The notes under the pieces: model-generated | Told to the model about the DNA's origin: nothing | Database searches by the model: none | What the model saw: only the letters and a program-made list of their open reading frames with translations | From: Mycolicibacterium sp. P9-22 | GTDB taxonomy: Bacteria > Actinomycetota > Actinomycetes > Mycobacteriales > Mycobacteriaceae | Assembly (NCBI RefSeq): GCF_008329585.1 | Contig: NZ_NPKP01000015.1 | Coordinates: forward strand, 1-64,000 | Length of the DNA stretch: 64,000 bases | Direction: 5' to 3' | In this document: positions 34,604 to 42,902 of the stretch, one piece after another | Layout: every line of letters begins with the position of its first letter | Numbering within the stretch: the stretch's first letter is position 1 | Translations under genes and position numbers: made by a program

Positions 34604-35038
34604 ATGACAGGCACTCACGAGTTCCTCACCGACGCCCCGCTCGCGGGCACCCTGATCGGCACCGATTTCGAGGGCTGGAGTGATGAACTGCGCGCGGAAT
34701 TCGACACCTACTCCCACGACGGCTACGTCGGCTCTCGGCTGCTGAGCCAGAACGAGCGGGTCCGGGTGTGGGAGATCCGGTTGGCGCCGGGCGAGCGCTG
34801 GCACGCCCATCGCCACGTGCTGGACTACTTCTGGACGGCGGTCAAGACCGGCCGCAGCCGCCAGCACACCTCCGACGGCACCACCCGCGAGGTGTCCTAC
34901 CGCGCCGGTGAAACCCGGCATTTCACCTTCGCGGCCGGTGAGTTCCTGCTGCACGACATCGAGAACGCTGGTGACACCGACCTGGTCTTCACCACTGTGG
35001 AGCACCTCGACTCGGCGAACAGGCCGCTGGAGATCTGA
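34604..35038 (+). CDS. Cupin-domain protein
   Basis: A 144-residue single cupin barrel. Its first motif is LAPGERWHAHRHVLDYFWTAV, with a histidine cluster likely to bind a metal, and a second strand set follows through FTFAAGEFLLHDIEN. It may be an oxygenase, an isomerase or a sensor of the catabolic pathway. It is the last gene of the transporter/catabolic operon; AAGGAGA precedes the ATG. Confidence 0.83.
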   Translation: MTGTHEFLTDAPLAGTLIGTDFEGWSDELRAEFDTYSHDGYVGSRLLSQNERVRVWEIRLAPGERWHAHRHVLDYFWTAVKTGRSRQHTSDGTTREVSYRAGETRHFTFAAGEFLLHDIENAGDTDLVFTTVEHLDSANRPLEI

Positions 35039-35081
35039 GGCCGCGGGACTATCGCGCACCGGCACGGCGTTGGGGCAGGTT

Positions 35082-35510
35082 ATGACCGAGAAATTCGATC
35101 CGCACGCGCTGCTGGCCGAGGCCAGGCTCGGGGTGCTGGCCACCATCAAGTCCAGTGGCGTCCCCCAGCTGTCGCCGGTCACGCCGTTCTACGACCGCGG
35201 TGCCGGCGTGATCTACGTGTCGATGACCGACGGACGGGCGAAGACGTCGAACCTGCGCCGTGATCCGCGGGCGGCATTGGAGGTCACCAGCGCCGACGGC
35301 TGGGCGTGGGCGACCGCCGAGGGACCGGTGACGCTGACCGGCCCCGGGGCGGATCCGCACAGCCCGGAGGTCGAGGCACTGGTGGATTACTACCGCAACG
35401 CGGCCGGTGAGCATCCCGACTGGGATGAGTACCGGTCGGTGATGGTGTCCGACCGCCGGGTGCTGATGGCGCTGCGGGTGGAGCGGGTGTACGGGGAGAA
35501 ACTGCGCTAG
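35082..35510 (+). CDS. PPOX-class F420-dependent oxidoreductase, Rv1155-like
   Basis: A 142-residue split-barrel flavin/deazaflavin-binding protein. The sequence GVLATIKSSGVPQLSPV, then RAKTSNLRRDPRAALEV and GEHPDWDEYRSVMVSDRRVLM closely resembles Rv1155 of M. tuberculosis, which binds F420. It acts in the cytoplasm on an unknown substrate. The stop shares CTAG with the convergent serine hydrolase gene. Confidence 0.88.
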   Translation: MTEKFDPHALLAEARLGVLATIKSSGVPQLSPVTPFYDRGAGVIYVSMTDGRAKTSNLRRDPRAALEVTSADGWAWATAEGPVTLTGPGADPHSPEVEALVDYYRNAAGEHPDWDEYRSVMVSDRRVLMALRVERVYGEKLR

Positions 35511-36742
35511 ACGCGCGCGATCTCGGCGTTGATCGCATTCAGCAGCGCTGGGTAGCGCTTGGCCTCCGGGTGCCCGCTCGGTTTGCCGCTGCTGACCACC
35601 GCCACCGACAGGGCACGCTGCGGGTCTGCCCACATCGCGATATCGGTGAGTCCGGTGTGCCCGAACGCGCTCTCCGCGTCGCGACCGAACGGCCCGAAAC
35701 GCTTGGACCCGAGCATGTATCCGGTGCCCCAGCGCATGGGGGACAGGCCGGTCGCGAGGTCGGGCCGCAGTCGCCGGGCCTCCTTGGTCGCGGCGCGCAG
35801 CGTCTCGGGCGAGAGCACCCGTACGCCGTCGAGCTCGCCGCCGCGGCGCAGCATCTCGGCGAAGCGGGACAGTTCGTGGGCGTTGGACACGGTGTTCGAC
35901 GACGGGACGACGCCGGTGAGGAACTCCGGCGTGTTCGAGAACGGGATGATCTGCTGCGGGGTCCCGCCGACCGCGGTCTTGAACGCCCTGGCGATCGGGG
36001 CGGGCAGCGGCTTGCCGGTGACATGGCTGGGCGCCACCAGCGGAACATCTTGGGCCGCAACACCGTAATTGGTCCAGCGGAAGCCCAGCGGATCGAGGAT
36101 CTGCTCGGCGAGGATATCGCGGATGCTTCGTCCCGTTGCCGCGGCGATGATCTCGCGCATCAGCGGCCCCCACGTCACACCGTGGTAGATGTGCACCAGC
36201 CCGGGCCGGTACACCGGTTTCATCCGGCCCAACATCTCGCGGGCGTACTCGCTGTCGTCCATCCGTTTCAGATCCGGTTTGGGCCCGGTCGCGAACGGGA
36301 TGCCCGCGCTGTGGGTGACCACGTGGCGGATGGTGGTGCGGTCCTTGCCGTGGCTGGTGTACTCGGGCAGGTAATCGCACACCCGGTCTTCCAGGGAGAA
36401 GTTGCCGCGCTCGACGAGCATGTGGGTGACGGTGGTGGTGATCGCCTTGGCGGTCGAGTACACGCAGAACGGGGTGCTGGTGCTGACCGGAATCTGTTCG
36501 GCGTCAACGGGATCGCCGGGACCATTGCCCCAGCCGTGACCGATCGCGCGGTCGAGGATCACCTTGCCGTTGCGGCGCAGGCACACCTGGATCGCCGGGT
36601 GCATACCGGCGGAGTACCAGTGCCGAGCCGCGGCCCAGATCCGCTCCACCGCCGCGGAGTCGACCTCGGAATGGTCTTCCTCGGCACGGTCGGTGACGGC
36701 GTCGAGATCGGCGGGCACCCGGATACGTCGGTCGTCGGTCAC
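35507..36742 (-). CDS. Serine hydrolase, class C beta-lactamase/esterase family
   Basis: A 411-residue protein with no signal peptide. The nucleophile motif S-x-x-K is Ser96-Thr-Ala-Lys99 (VYSTAKA). The tyrosine position is in HIYHGVTWG, and FGHTGLTDI resembles the third motif region. It belongs with intracellular or cell-envelope esterases (EstB-like) rather than true beta-lactamases. The GTG start follows AAGGAGC by five bases and overlaps the nitrobindin stop (GTGA), so the two are coupled. Confidence 0.85.
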   Translation of the reverse strand: MTDDRRIRVPADLDAVTDRAEEDHSEVDSAAVERIWAAARHWYSAGMHPAIQVCLRRNGKVILDRAIGHGWGNGPGDPVDAEQIPVSTSTPFCVYSTAKAITTTVTHMLVERGNFSLEDRVCDYLPEYTSHGKDRTTIRHVVTHSAGIPFATGPKPDLKRMDDSEYAREMLGRMKPVYRPGLVHIYHGVTWGPLMREIIAAATGRSIRDILAEQILDPLGFRWTNYGVAAQDVPLVAPSHVTGKPLPAPIARAFKTAVGGTPQQIIPFSNTPEFLTGVVPSSNTVSNAHELSRFAEMLRRGGELDGVRVLSPETLRAATKEARRLRPDLATGLSPMRWGTGYMLGSKRFGPFGRDAESAFGHTGLTDIAMWADPQRALSVAVVSSGKPSGHPEAKRYPALLNAINAEIARV

Positions 36743-37224
36743 GCTTGCTCCTTGTGCAGCACGGCGGCGAGGTGGTGCTGCAGCGGCTGGCCGACCGCGG
36801 CCATGCGCACCGTGTAGCTCAGATGGTCGCCACGCAGGGTGAGGGTGCGGGACAGGGCGGTGACTTCCTTGGCGGAAGCGGAGCGCCCGATCGCGGAGGT
36901 GAGTTCCATGGTCACGGTGCCGTCGGCGGCGATGTCCAGTGGGCCCTCCAGCACCTCGACGATGCCGGTGGGGTGGGCCAGCAGCCATTCCACCCGTTCC
37001 GGTTCGGGGACCCGGACATATCCGGTCTCGGCGTGCAGTGGCCGGCCGTCATCGACGGCCTTGGTGCGCTGGGCATAGGTCAGGAACGGCTTGCCGATAT
37101 GGCCGAACGTGACGGTCTCCGAATATCCGAACGTCGCGATGGTGGGATACTCGCCGGTGCCGGACCCGGTCCAGGTGCCCAGCAGGGGAGCGAGCAGCGC
37201 CACCGCGGGGTGCAGGTCGACCAT
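36739..37224 (-). CDS. Nitrobindin (FABP-like haem-binding protein)
   Basis: A 161-residue ten-stranded beta-barrel protein. The hallmark GTWTGSGTGEYPTI is at residues 16-29. Histidines near the C-terminus (150, 151 and 157) include the probable haem ligand. Nitrobindins bind ferric haem and react with nitric oxide or peroxynitrite. The gene is divergent from the thioesterase gene with a 36-bp gap and is coupled to the serine hydrolase downstream. Confidence 0.92.
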   Translation of the reverse strand: MVDLHPAVALLAPLLGTWTGSGTGEYPTIATFGYSETVTFGHIGKPFLTYAQRTKAVDDGRPLHAETGYVRVPEPERVEWLLAHPTGIVEVLEGPLDIAADGTVTMELTSAIGRSASAKEVTALSRTLTLRGDHLSYTVRMAAVGQPLQHHLAAVLHKEQA

Positions 37225-37260
37225 GCTGGCCAATGTACGTCGTGATGTACTGGCGCCGTC

Positions 37261-37728
37261 ATGACGAACAACGAGTCGCTGGTGACCGCCGTGGAACGCC
37301 CGCATCCGGCGCGATCGGAACGGGCGGCCTACCCCGTGGCTGGTGCGGGGTTGGCGCGGTTCGGCGACGTCGATGCCAATGGCCACCTGAACAACCTCGC
37401 GCTGGCCGAGCTGCACGAGAATGCCCGAGCGGAGTACAACACCAGGGCGTTCCCAGGGGTGTACCGGCAGGCCAGCCGCGATATCCGGGTGGTGGTGGCC
37501 AACAGCGTGCTGCACTACCTGGCCGAGGCGCATTGGCCGGCCGCCATCACCACCGGCCTCGGCGTAGGGCGGATCGGCCGCACGTCTTATGTGCTGTCCA
37601 CCGCACTGTTCGTGGAGGAGCGGTGCATCAGCTTGTGCGACACCGTGCTGGTGGCCCTCGTGGACGACGCGCCCGTGCCGATTCCGCACACGGCGCGCGA
37701 GTATCTGGGTAGCCACCTGCTGCGCTGA
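37261..37728 (+). CDS. Hotdog-fold acyl-CoA thioesterase
   Basis: A 155-residue 4HBT-type protein. RFGDVDANGHLNNLALAELHENAR holds the catalytic Asp and the main helix of the hotdog fold (YbgC/FcbC-like). It should hydrolyse an acyl-CoA in the cytoplasm; chain length is unknown. The 3' end is followed by a strong hairpin. Confidence 0.88.
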   Translation: MTNNESLVTAVERPHPARSERAAYPVAGAGLARFGDVDANGHLNNLALAELHENARAEYNTRAFPGVYRQASRDIRVVVANSVLHYLAEAHWPAAITTGLGVGRIGRTSYVLSTALFVEERCISLCDTVLVALVDDAPVPIPHTAREYLGSHLLR

Positions 37729-37738
37729 CCAGCCCGAA

Positions 37739-37787
37739 ATCGACGAAATGGCTGTGAACCGCGGAGGTTCACAGCCATTTCGTCGAT
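37739..37787. terminator. 22-bp perfect hairpin between convergent genes
   Basis: Two perfect 22-base arms, beginning ATCGACGAAATGG and ending CATTTCGTCGAT, flank a 5-base loop GCGGA. It lies between the convergent thioesterase and aminotransferase genes, so it can serve as a terminator in both directions. There is no T-tract on the plus side, as is often the case in mycobacteria. Confidence 0.8.
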
Positions 37788-37796
37788 CTGGGCGAA

Positions 37797-39179
37797 CTAC
37801 AGTGCCGCGTCGGCGGCACCCAGCGCGGTGTCCAGGATCGCCAGACCCTCGGCCACCTCGTCGTCGGTGATGTTGCACGCCGGGACGGCGTGGATGCGAT
37901 TGAAGTTCGCGAACGGCAGCAGCCCCCCGGACTTGCACGCGGCGATGACCGCGTTCATCGCGGGACTCGAGCCGCCGTAGGGCGCCAACGGTTCACGCGT
38001 CTGCTGGTCGGCGACCAGCTCGATCGCCCAGAACACCCCGAGGCCACGGACCTCGCCCACACAACGATGCTTGGCGGCCAGCGCGCGCAGTCCGGGACCG
38101 AGCACGTCGGAGCCGATGCGCTTGGCATTGGCCACCATGGCCTCGTCCTCCATCGCGTTGATGGTGGCCACCGCCGCCGCGCAGGCCAGCGGGTGGCCCG
38201 AGTAGGTCAACCCGCCCGGGTAGGCACGATCGTTGAATGTGGCGGCGATCTTCTCGCTGATCGCCACACCGCCGAGCGGGACGTAACCCGACGTGACGCC
38301 CTTGGCGAACGTGATCAGATCCGGCGTCACGCCGAAATTCTGGATGGCGAACCACTCACCGGTGCGGCCGAATCCGGCCATTACCTCGTCGGCGATCATC
38401 ACGATGCCGTACTTGTCGCAGATCTCCCGCACTCCGGCCATATAACCGGGCGGCGGCACCATGATGCCCGCGGTGCCGGGCACCGACTCCAGGATGATCG
38501 CGGCGAAGGAGGTCGCGCCCTCGTGCTGGATCAGGCGCTCGAGGTATTCCAGTGCCCGCTCGGTCTCCTGCTGCTCGTTCTCGGCGTAGAACGAACTGCG
38601 GTACAGGAACGGTCCGTTGAAGTGCACGACGCCGGCGCTGGCGTAGTCGTTGGGGTAGCGGCGCGGGTCACCGGTCAGGTTGATCGCGGTGTCGGTGCCG
38701 CCGTGGTAGGAGCGGTACCGGGAGAGCACCTTGTAGCGGCCGGTGTGCAGCCGTGCCATCCGCACCGCGTGCTCGACGGCGTCGGCGCCGCCGTTGGTGA
38801 AGAAGACCTTGTTCAGATCGCCGGGCGTGCGCTCGGCGATCAGGCGGGCTGCCTCGGAGCGGGCGTCGTTGGCGTGCTGCGGTGCGACGGTGCAGAGCTT
38901 CGCGGCCTGGGCCTGGATGGCCGCGACCACCTTCGGGTGCTGATGCCCGATATTGGTGAAGACCAACTGGCCGGAGAAGTCGAGCAGCTTGTTGCCTTCG
39001 CCGTCCCAGACGTAGGAGCCGTCCGAGGCCACGATGGTCATCGGCTTGATCTGCGCCTGCGCCGACCAGGAATGGAAGACGTGCGTCCGGTCCAGTTCAT
39101 AGGTACGGGCGGCTTCGGCACGCGCATCGTCGATCGACAAGCCGTTGGGCAGGGTCGCGGTGTCTTGGGTGGTCGTCAT
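37797..39179 (-). CDS. Class III (PLP) aminotransferase, omega/beta-amino acid type
   Basis: A 460-residue PLP enzyme. Features are FTNGGADAVEHAVRMAR (cofactor phosphate), YRSYHGGTDTA, the Asp of IADEVMAGFGRTG, and the PLP lysine in ITFAKGVTSGYVPLGG. It removes the amino group from an omega- or beta-amino acid with pyruvate or 2-oxoglutarate as acceptor. The neighbouring semialdehyde dehydrogenase would oxidise the product, for example malonate semialdehyde from beta-alanine. ATG giving MTTTQDTA is chosen; a GTG five codons earlier is possible. Confidence 0.9.
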   Translation of the reverse strand: MTTTQDTATLPNGLSIDDARAEAARTYELDRTHVFHSWSAQAQIKPMTIVASDGSYVWDGEGNKLLDFSGQLVFTNIGHQHPKVVAAIQAQAAKLCTVAPQHANDARSEAARLIAERTPGDLNKVFFTNGGADAVEHAVRMARLHTGRYKVLSRYRSYHGGTDTAINLTGDPRRYPNDYASAGVVHFNGPFLYRSSFYAENEQQETERALEYLERLIQHEGATSFAAIILESVPGTAGIMVPPPGYMAGVREICDKYGIVMIADEVMAGFGRTGEWFAIQNFGVTPDLITFAKGVTSGYVPLGGVAISEKIAATFNDRAYPGGLTYSGHPLACAAAVATINAMEDEAMVANAKRIGSDVLGPGLRALAAKHRCVGEVRGLGVFWAIELVADQQTREPLAPYGGSSPAMNAVIAACKSGGLLPFANFNRIHAVPACNITDDEVAEGLAILDTALGAADAAL

Positions 39180-39255
39180 GCGTCCATCTTTCACTGTATT
39201 TGTCGGCGGCAGGCAATGGGTTTCCTGCTGAGGGTGCGTGAAAAGGGGGCGGGGG

Positions 39256-40749
39256 TTAGGTGTTTTCGGGGAAGCCGAGGTTGATGCCGCCGTGGGAGGG
39301 ATCGAGCCAGCGGCTGGTGATGGCTTTCTGGCGGGTGAAGAAGTTGACGCCGTCCATGCCGTGGGCGTGGCTGTCGCCGAAGAGGGAGGCTTTCCAGCCG
39401 CCGAAGCTGTAGTAGGCCATGGGGACGGGGATGGGGACGTTGATGCCGACCATGCCGACCTCGACTTCGTTTTGGAAGCGTCGGGCGGCGCCGCCGTCGT
39501 TGGTGAAGATGGCGGTGCCGTTGCCGTAGGGGTTGGTGTTGATGAGTTCCAGGGCTTGGTCGTAGGTGTCGACGCGCAGGACCGAGAGGACGGGGCCGAA
39601 GATTTCGTCGGTGTAGACGCTCATGTCGGGGGTGACGTTGTCCAGGAGGGTGGGGCCGAGCCAGAACCCGTCTGCTCCGCCGTCGGCGGTGACGGTGCGG
39701 CCGTCGACGACGACCTTGGCGCCGTCGGCTTCGCCGGCGTCGATGTAGCTTGCCACTTTGTCCCGATGCGCCTTGGTGACCAGGGGTCCCATATCGGAGT
39801 CCTTGGTGCCGTCACCGATCTTGAGGCCCACGGTGCGTTCGGTGATTTTGGCGATGAGGTCGTCGGCGACGGGGCCGACGGCGACGCACGCCGAGATGGC
39901 CATGCAGCGTTCGCCTGCGGAGCCGAATCCGGCGTTGACCATGGCGTCGGCGGCCAGGTCGAGGTCGGCGTCGGGCAGGATGACGGCGTGGTTCTTGGCG
40001 CCGCCCAGGGCCTGGACGCGTTTGCCGGCGGCGGTACCGGTGGCGTAGACGTACTGGGCGATCGGGGTGGAGCCGACGAAGCTGATGGACTTCACCTTCG
40101 GGTTGGTGAGCAGTTCGTCGACGACGGTCTTGTCACCCTGCAGGACGTTGAACACGCCGTCGGGCAGGCCGGCTTCCTTCCAGAGGGCGGCCAGCCACAG
40201 CGAGGCAGAGGGATCCTTCTCGGAAGGCTTCAGCACCACGGTGTTACCGGTGGCGATGGCGACCGGGAAGAACCACATGGGCACCATGGCGGGGAAGTTG
40301 AACGGGGAGATGATGCCGACGGGGCCCAGAGCCTGGCGGATGGAGTAGACATCGACCTTGGTCGAGGCGTTCTCGGTGAACCCGCCCTTGAGCAGATGCG
40401 GGATACCGCAGGCGAATTCGACGACCTCCTGGCCGCGGGTCACTTCGCCGAGGGCGTCGGAGACGACCTTGCCGTGCTCGGAGGTGATGATTTCGGCGAG
40501 TTCGCCCTTGCGCTCGTTGAGCAGTTCGCGGAAGGCGAAGAGTATCTGGGTGCGTTTGGCCAGGCTGGTGTCGCGCCAGGCCGGGAATGCGGCGGCGGCG
40601 GCGTCGATGACGGTGCGGGCGTCCTGCACGCTGCCCAGTGCGACCTGGCCGGTGACCTGGCCGGTCGCCGGATTGGTCACCGGCGCTGTCGCACCCGAGG
40701 CGCCTTCGAAAAACGTGCCGTTACTCCAGTGCTGAACGGTGGCCTGCAT
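39256..40749 (-). CDS. mmsA: CoA-acylating methylmalonate-semialdehyde dehydrogenase
   Basis: A 497-residue aldehyde dehydrogenase of the MmsA type. It carries GPVGIISPFNFPAMVPMWFFP, KPSEKDPSASLW, the glycine motif SFVGSTPIA and the catalytic cysteine in GSAGERCMAIS. It converts malonate or methylmalonate semialdehyde to acetyl- or propionyl-CoA with NAD and CoA. It is the first gene of a probable two-gene unit with the aminotransferase 76 bp downstream, divergent from a PucR regulator. Confidence 0.93.
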   Translation of the reverse strand: MQATVQHWSNGTFFEGASGATAPVTNPATGQVTGQVALGSVQDARTVIDAAAAAFPAWRDTSLAKRTQILFAFRELLNERKGELAEIITSEHGKVVSDALGEVTRGQEVVEFACGIPHLLKGGFTENASTKVDVYSIRQALGPVGIISPFNFPAMVPMWFFPVAIATGNTVVLKPSEKDPSASLWLAALWKEAGLPDGVFNVLQGDKTVVDELLTNPKVKSISFVGSTPIAQYVYATGTAAGKRVQALGGAKNHAVILPDADLDLAADAMVNAGFGSAGERCMAISACVAVGPVADDLIAKITERTVGLKIGDGTKDSDMGPLVTKAHRDKVASYIDAGEADGAKVVVDGRTVTADGGADGFWLGPTLLDNVTPDMSVYTDEIFGPVLSVLRVDTYDQALELINTNPYGNGTAIFTNDGGAARRFQNEVEVGMVGINVPIPVPMAYYSFGGWKASLFGDSHAHGMDGVNFFTRQKAITSRWLDPSHGGINLGFPENT

Positions 40750-40810
40750 CGCGATGAGCTCACTTTCTATCGGGTTGCCACCCAGTCTGGGCCCGTTTTA
40801 TCCACGTTGC

Positions 40811-40856
40811 CTGTACAGAGCGTCTCCAATTTGCGGATCAGGCTTACACTGTGTAA
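40811..40856. promoter_or_regulatory. Palindromes and -10-like element at the pucR-type gene start
   Basis: TTACAC-T-GTGTAA (40844-40856) is a perfect 6-1-6 inverted repeat that ends exactly at the ATG of the PucR-type gene. CTGTACAG (40811-40818) is a second palindrome. TACACT (40845-40850) fits the actinobacterial -10 pattern TAnnnT, seven bases before the ATG, and no ribosome-binding site is visible. This suggests a leaderless mRNA with an operator over the promoter. Confidence 0.45.
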
Positions 40857-42443
40857 ATGCAGCTGACGGTCGCCGAGGTCATCGCGCTGCCGGTCATCCA
40901 GGCGGGCGACCCCGAGGTGCTCAGTGCGCACCGCTTCGGCGAAACCATCCGGTGGGTGCACGTCAGCGACGTGCCGGACCTTTCCACCCTGGTCCAGGGC
41001 GGTGAGTTGGTGCTGACAACCGGTGCGGCGCTGCGTGATTCACCGCGCAGGTATCTGAGCGGGATGGCCGAGGCCGGTGTACTCGGGGTGGTGGTCGAGG
41101 TCGGCGAAACGGATCTGGACGCAGGTATGGGCACCATCGCGGCCGAGTTCGACTTGGCGCTGGTGGCATTGCACCGACAAGTGCGGTTCGTCGAGGTGAC
41201 CGAGGCCGTGCACCGGCTGATCGTCGCCGATCAGTACGAACGGGTGGACTTCGACCGTCGGGTACACGAGACCTTCACCGAGCTCAGCCTGAAACGGCCG
41301 TCGGCGGCGGGCATCGTCGAGGCCGCGGCCGCGATCCTCGATGAGCCCGTCGTGCTGGAGGACCTGACGCACCGGGCGCTGGCGATCTCGCTGCGGGGGC
41401 GCCCCGCAGATCTGCTGCGGGACTGGGAGCGGCGCTCGCGGCTGCGCGCGACGGCCGAAGAGTGGGCGGTGACCGCCGTGGGCCCGCGAGCCGAACAATG
41501 GGGCCGGCTGATCGTTCCGCAACCGTCGCACGACCCGGACCGCACCCGGATGGTGCTGGAACGCGCCGCGGTGGCGCTGGCGCTGGCGCGCATGATCGAA
41601 CGCGATCGCACCGGGCTGCACCACCAGGCCCAGAGCGGACTGATCGACGATGTGCTGCGCGGGCGCATCACCGATGAACGCGAGGCCGCGGCGCGCGCAC
41701 ATGCGCTGGGGCTCCGCTCGGCGGCCCGGTACACCCCCGTGGCGGTCCGGGTGGACCGCGCCGCCCCGGCGACCGATCCTGTTGCCGCACAACGCCGCAA
41801 TGCTCTGCTGGTCGACGCCGTGCTACACACCGTGAACGCCTCCGGGCACTCCGGCCTGTGCGCGCTGCGCCGCGACGGAGAGGTCGGCGCGGTGCTGGCG
41901 CTCGGTGTGACCAGACCCCCCGAGGAGGCGCTGGCCGCGCTGGGAACAGCGCTGCGCACCGAGATCGCCCGGGTCGACGGCACCGCGGGTGCGGTGCTGG
42001 CGGTGGGTCCTGCGGTCGAGGGCGTGATCGACGCGGTCACCGGCCTAGGTGAAGCCGCGCACATCGCCGAGGTGGCGCTGGCCATGCGCGGTGCCGCCGC
42101 GGACGAGGGGCGTCCTTTCTACCGGGCCGCGGATGTCCGCTTGCACGGGCTGATCTCGCTGCTGCGCGATGACCCGCGGATACAGACCTTCGCCGAGACC
42201 GAACTGCGGGCGCTGCTGGCCGGCGACCCGGCGCATCTCGACCTGCTGCGTGAGTACCTGAAGCTGGCGGGGAACAAGGCCGCGGTCGCCGCCCGCCTGC
42301 ACATCAGCAGACCTGCGCTGTACAAGCGGCTCGCCGCGGTGCGGTCCGCACTCGGGGTGGACCTCGACGACGGCGAGTCGATGACTTCATTGCATGTTGC
42401 GCTTATGGTGCTCGATGCGCAGGGGCGCGCGATACTGTCCTGA
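40857..42443 (+). CDS. PucR-family transcriptional regulator
   Basis: A 528-residue regulator. The N-terminal PucR domain (about 1-125) opens with LTVAEVIALPVIQAGDPEVLS and has WVHVSDVPDLSTLVQGGELVLTTG. The C-terminal helix-turn-helix is in LKLAGNKAAVAARLHISRPALYKRLAAV. It probably controls the divergent mmsA/aminotransferase genes in response to a beta-amino acid, and itself. Confidence 0.9.
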   Translation: MQLTVAEVIALPVIQAGDPEVLSAHRFGETIRWVHVSDVPDLSTLVQGGELVLTTGAALRDSPRRYLSGMAEAGVLGVVVEVGETDLDAGMGTIAAEFDLALVALHRQVRFVEVTEAVHRLIVADQYERVDFDRRVHETFTELSLKRPSAAGIVEAAAAILDEPVVLEDLTHRALAISLRGRPADLLRDWERRSRLRATAEEWAVTAVGPRAEQWGRLIVPQPSHDPDRTRMVLERAAVALALARMIERDRTGLHHQAQSGLIDDVLRGRITDEREAAARAHALGLRSAARYTPVAVRVDRAAPATDPVAAQRRNALLVDAVLHTVNASGHSGLCALRRDGEVGAVLALGVTRPPEEALAALGTALRTEIARVDGTAGAVLAVGPAVEGVIDAVTGLGEAAHIAEVALAMRGAAADEGRPFYRAADVRLHGLISLLRDDPRIQTFAETELRALLAGDPAHLDLLREYLKLAGNKAAVAARLHISRPALYKRLAAVRSALGVDLDDGESMTSLHVALMVLDAQGRAILS

Positions 42444-42444
42444 C

Positions 42445-42654
42445 ATGGCGGGTGGGGGGACGACCGTGCTGGATACCGTTCGCAGGATCCTCGGTTACGA
42501 GATGCAGATCTCGGAGTGGATCGGCCTGGCGATTCTGCTTGCCGTCCCATACCTGGTGATCGGAACGGTCTGGGCCTTCACCCATGCCGGTCCTTTCCTC
42601 GGCTCGGTGCTGGCGTGGCCCCTGCTCTTCCTGTACAGCCTGTGCGGATTATGA
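42445..42654 (+). CDS. Small membrane protein A (paralogue of the next gene)
   Basis: A 69-residue protein with two hydrophobic segments (about 24-45 and 50-68). It shares LAVPYLVIGTVWAFTH and a following LAWPLLFL with the next gene's LAVPYIVIGLVFTISH and LLWPMMLI, so the two arose by duplication. Function is unknown. Its stop overlaps the start of the next gene (ATGA). Confidence 0.7.
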   Translation: MAGGGTTVLDTVRRILGYEMQISEWIGLAILLAVPYLVIGTVWAFTHAGPFLGSVLAWPLLFLYSLCGL

Positions 42655-42902
42655 CCGGACTGCTGAGTCGGCCGGTCAAGGTCGAGGCGATGATCGAGAC
42701 CCTGATGTGGCTGGCGGTGCCCTACATCGTCATCGGCCTGGTGTTCACCATCAGCCATCCCGACGATGTGCGCGCTCTGGAGAAGCAGGTGCAGACCCAA
42801 CTGCCGGCCGGTGCGGATGTCGCGTCGTTCGGCGCAACCACCCTTCTGTGGCCGATGATGCTGATTACCGGACCGGTAGAGGAGCACTGCAATGTCGGAT
42901 GA
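42651..42902 (+). CDS. Small membrane protein B
   Basis: An 83-residue protein with a hydrophobic segment at about 18-36, a charged 25-residue loop (HPDDVRALEKQVQTQL) and a second segment at about 62-76. It is paralogous to the preceding small protein. It overlaps the dienelactone hydrolase start by 11 bp, so all three are likely one transcript. Confidence 0.7.
   Translation: MTGLLSRPVKVEAMIETLMWLAVPYIVIGLVFTISHPDDVRALEKQVQTQLPAGADVASFGATTLLWPMMLITGPVEEHCNVG

Noticed and set aside
27226..35038. Mobile element or genomic island around the catabolic operon
   Set aside because: No integrase, transposase, tRNA or flanking repeats were seen, and base composition looks like the neighbours.
35507..36742. 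True beta-lactamase (antibiotic resistance)
   Set aside because: There is an S-x-x-K motif but no signal peptide and no clear YxN or KTG motif; the esterase/serine hydrolase reading fits better.
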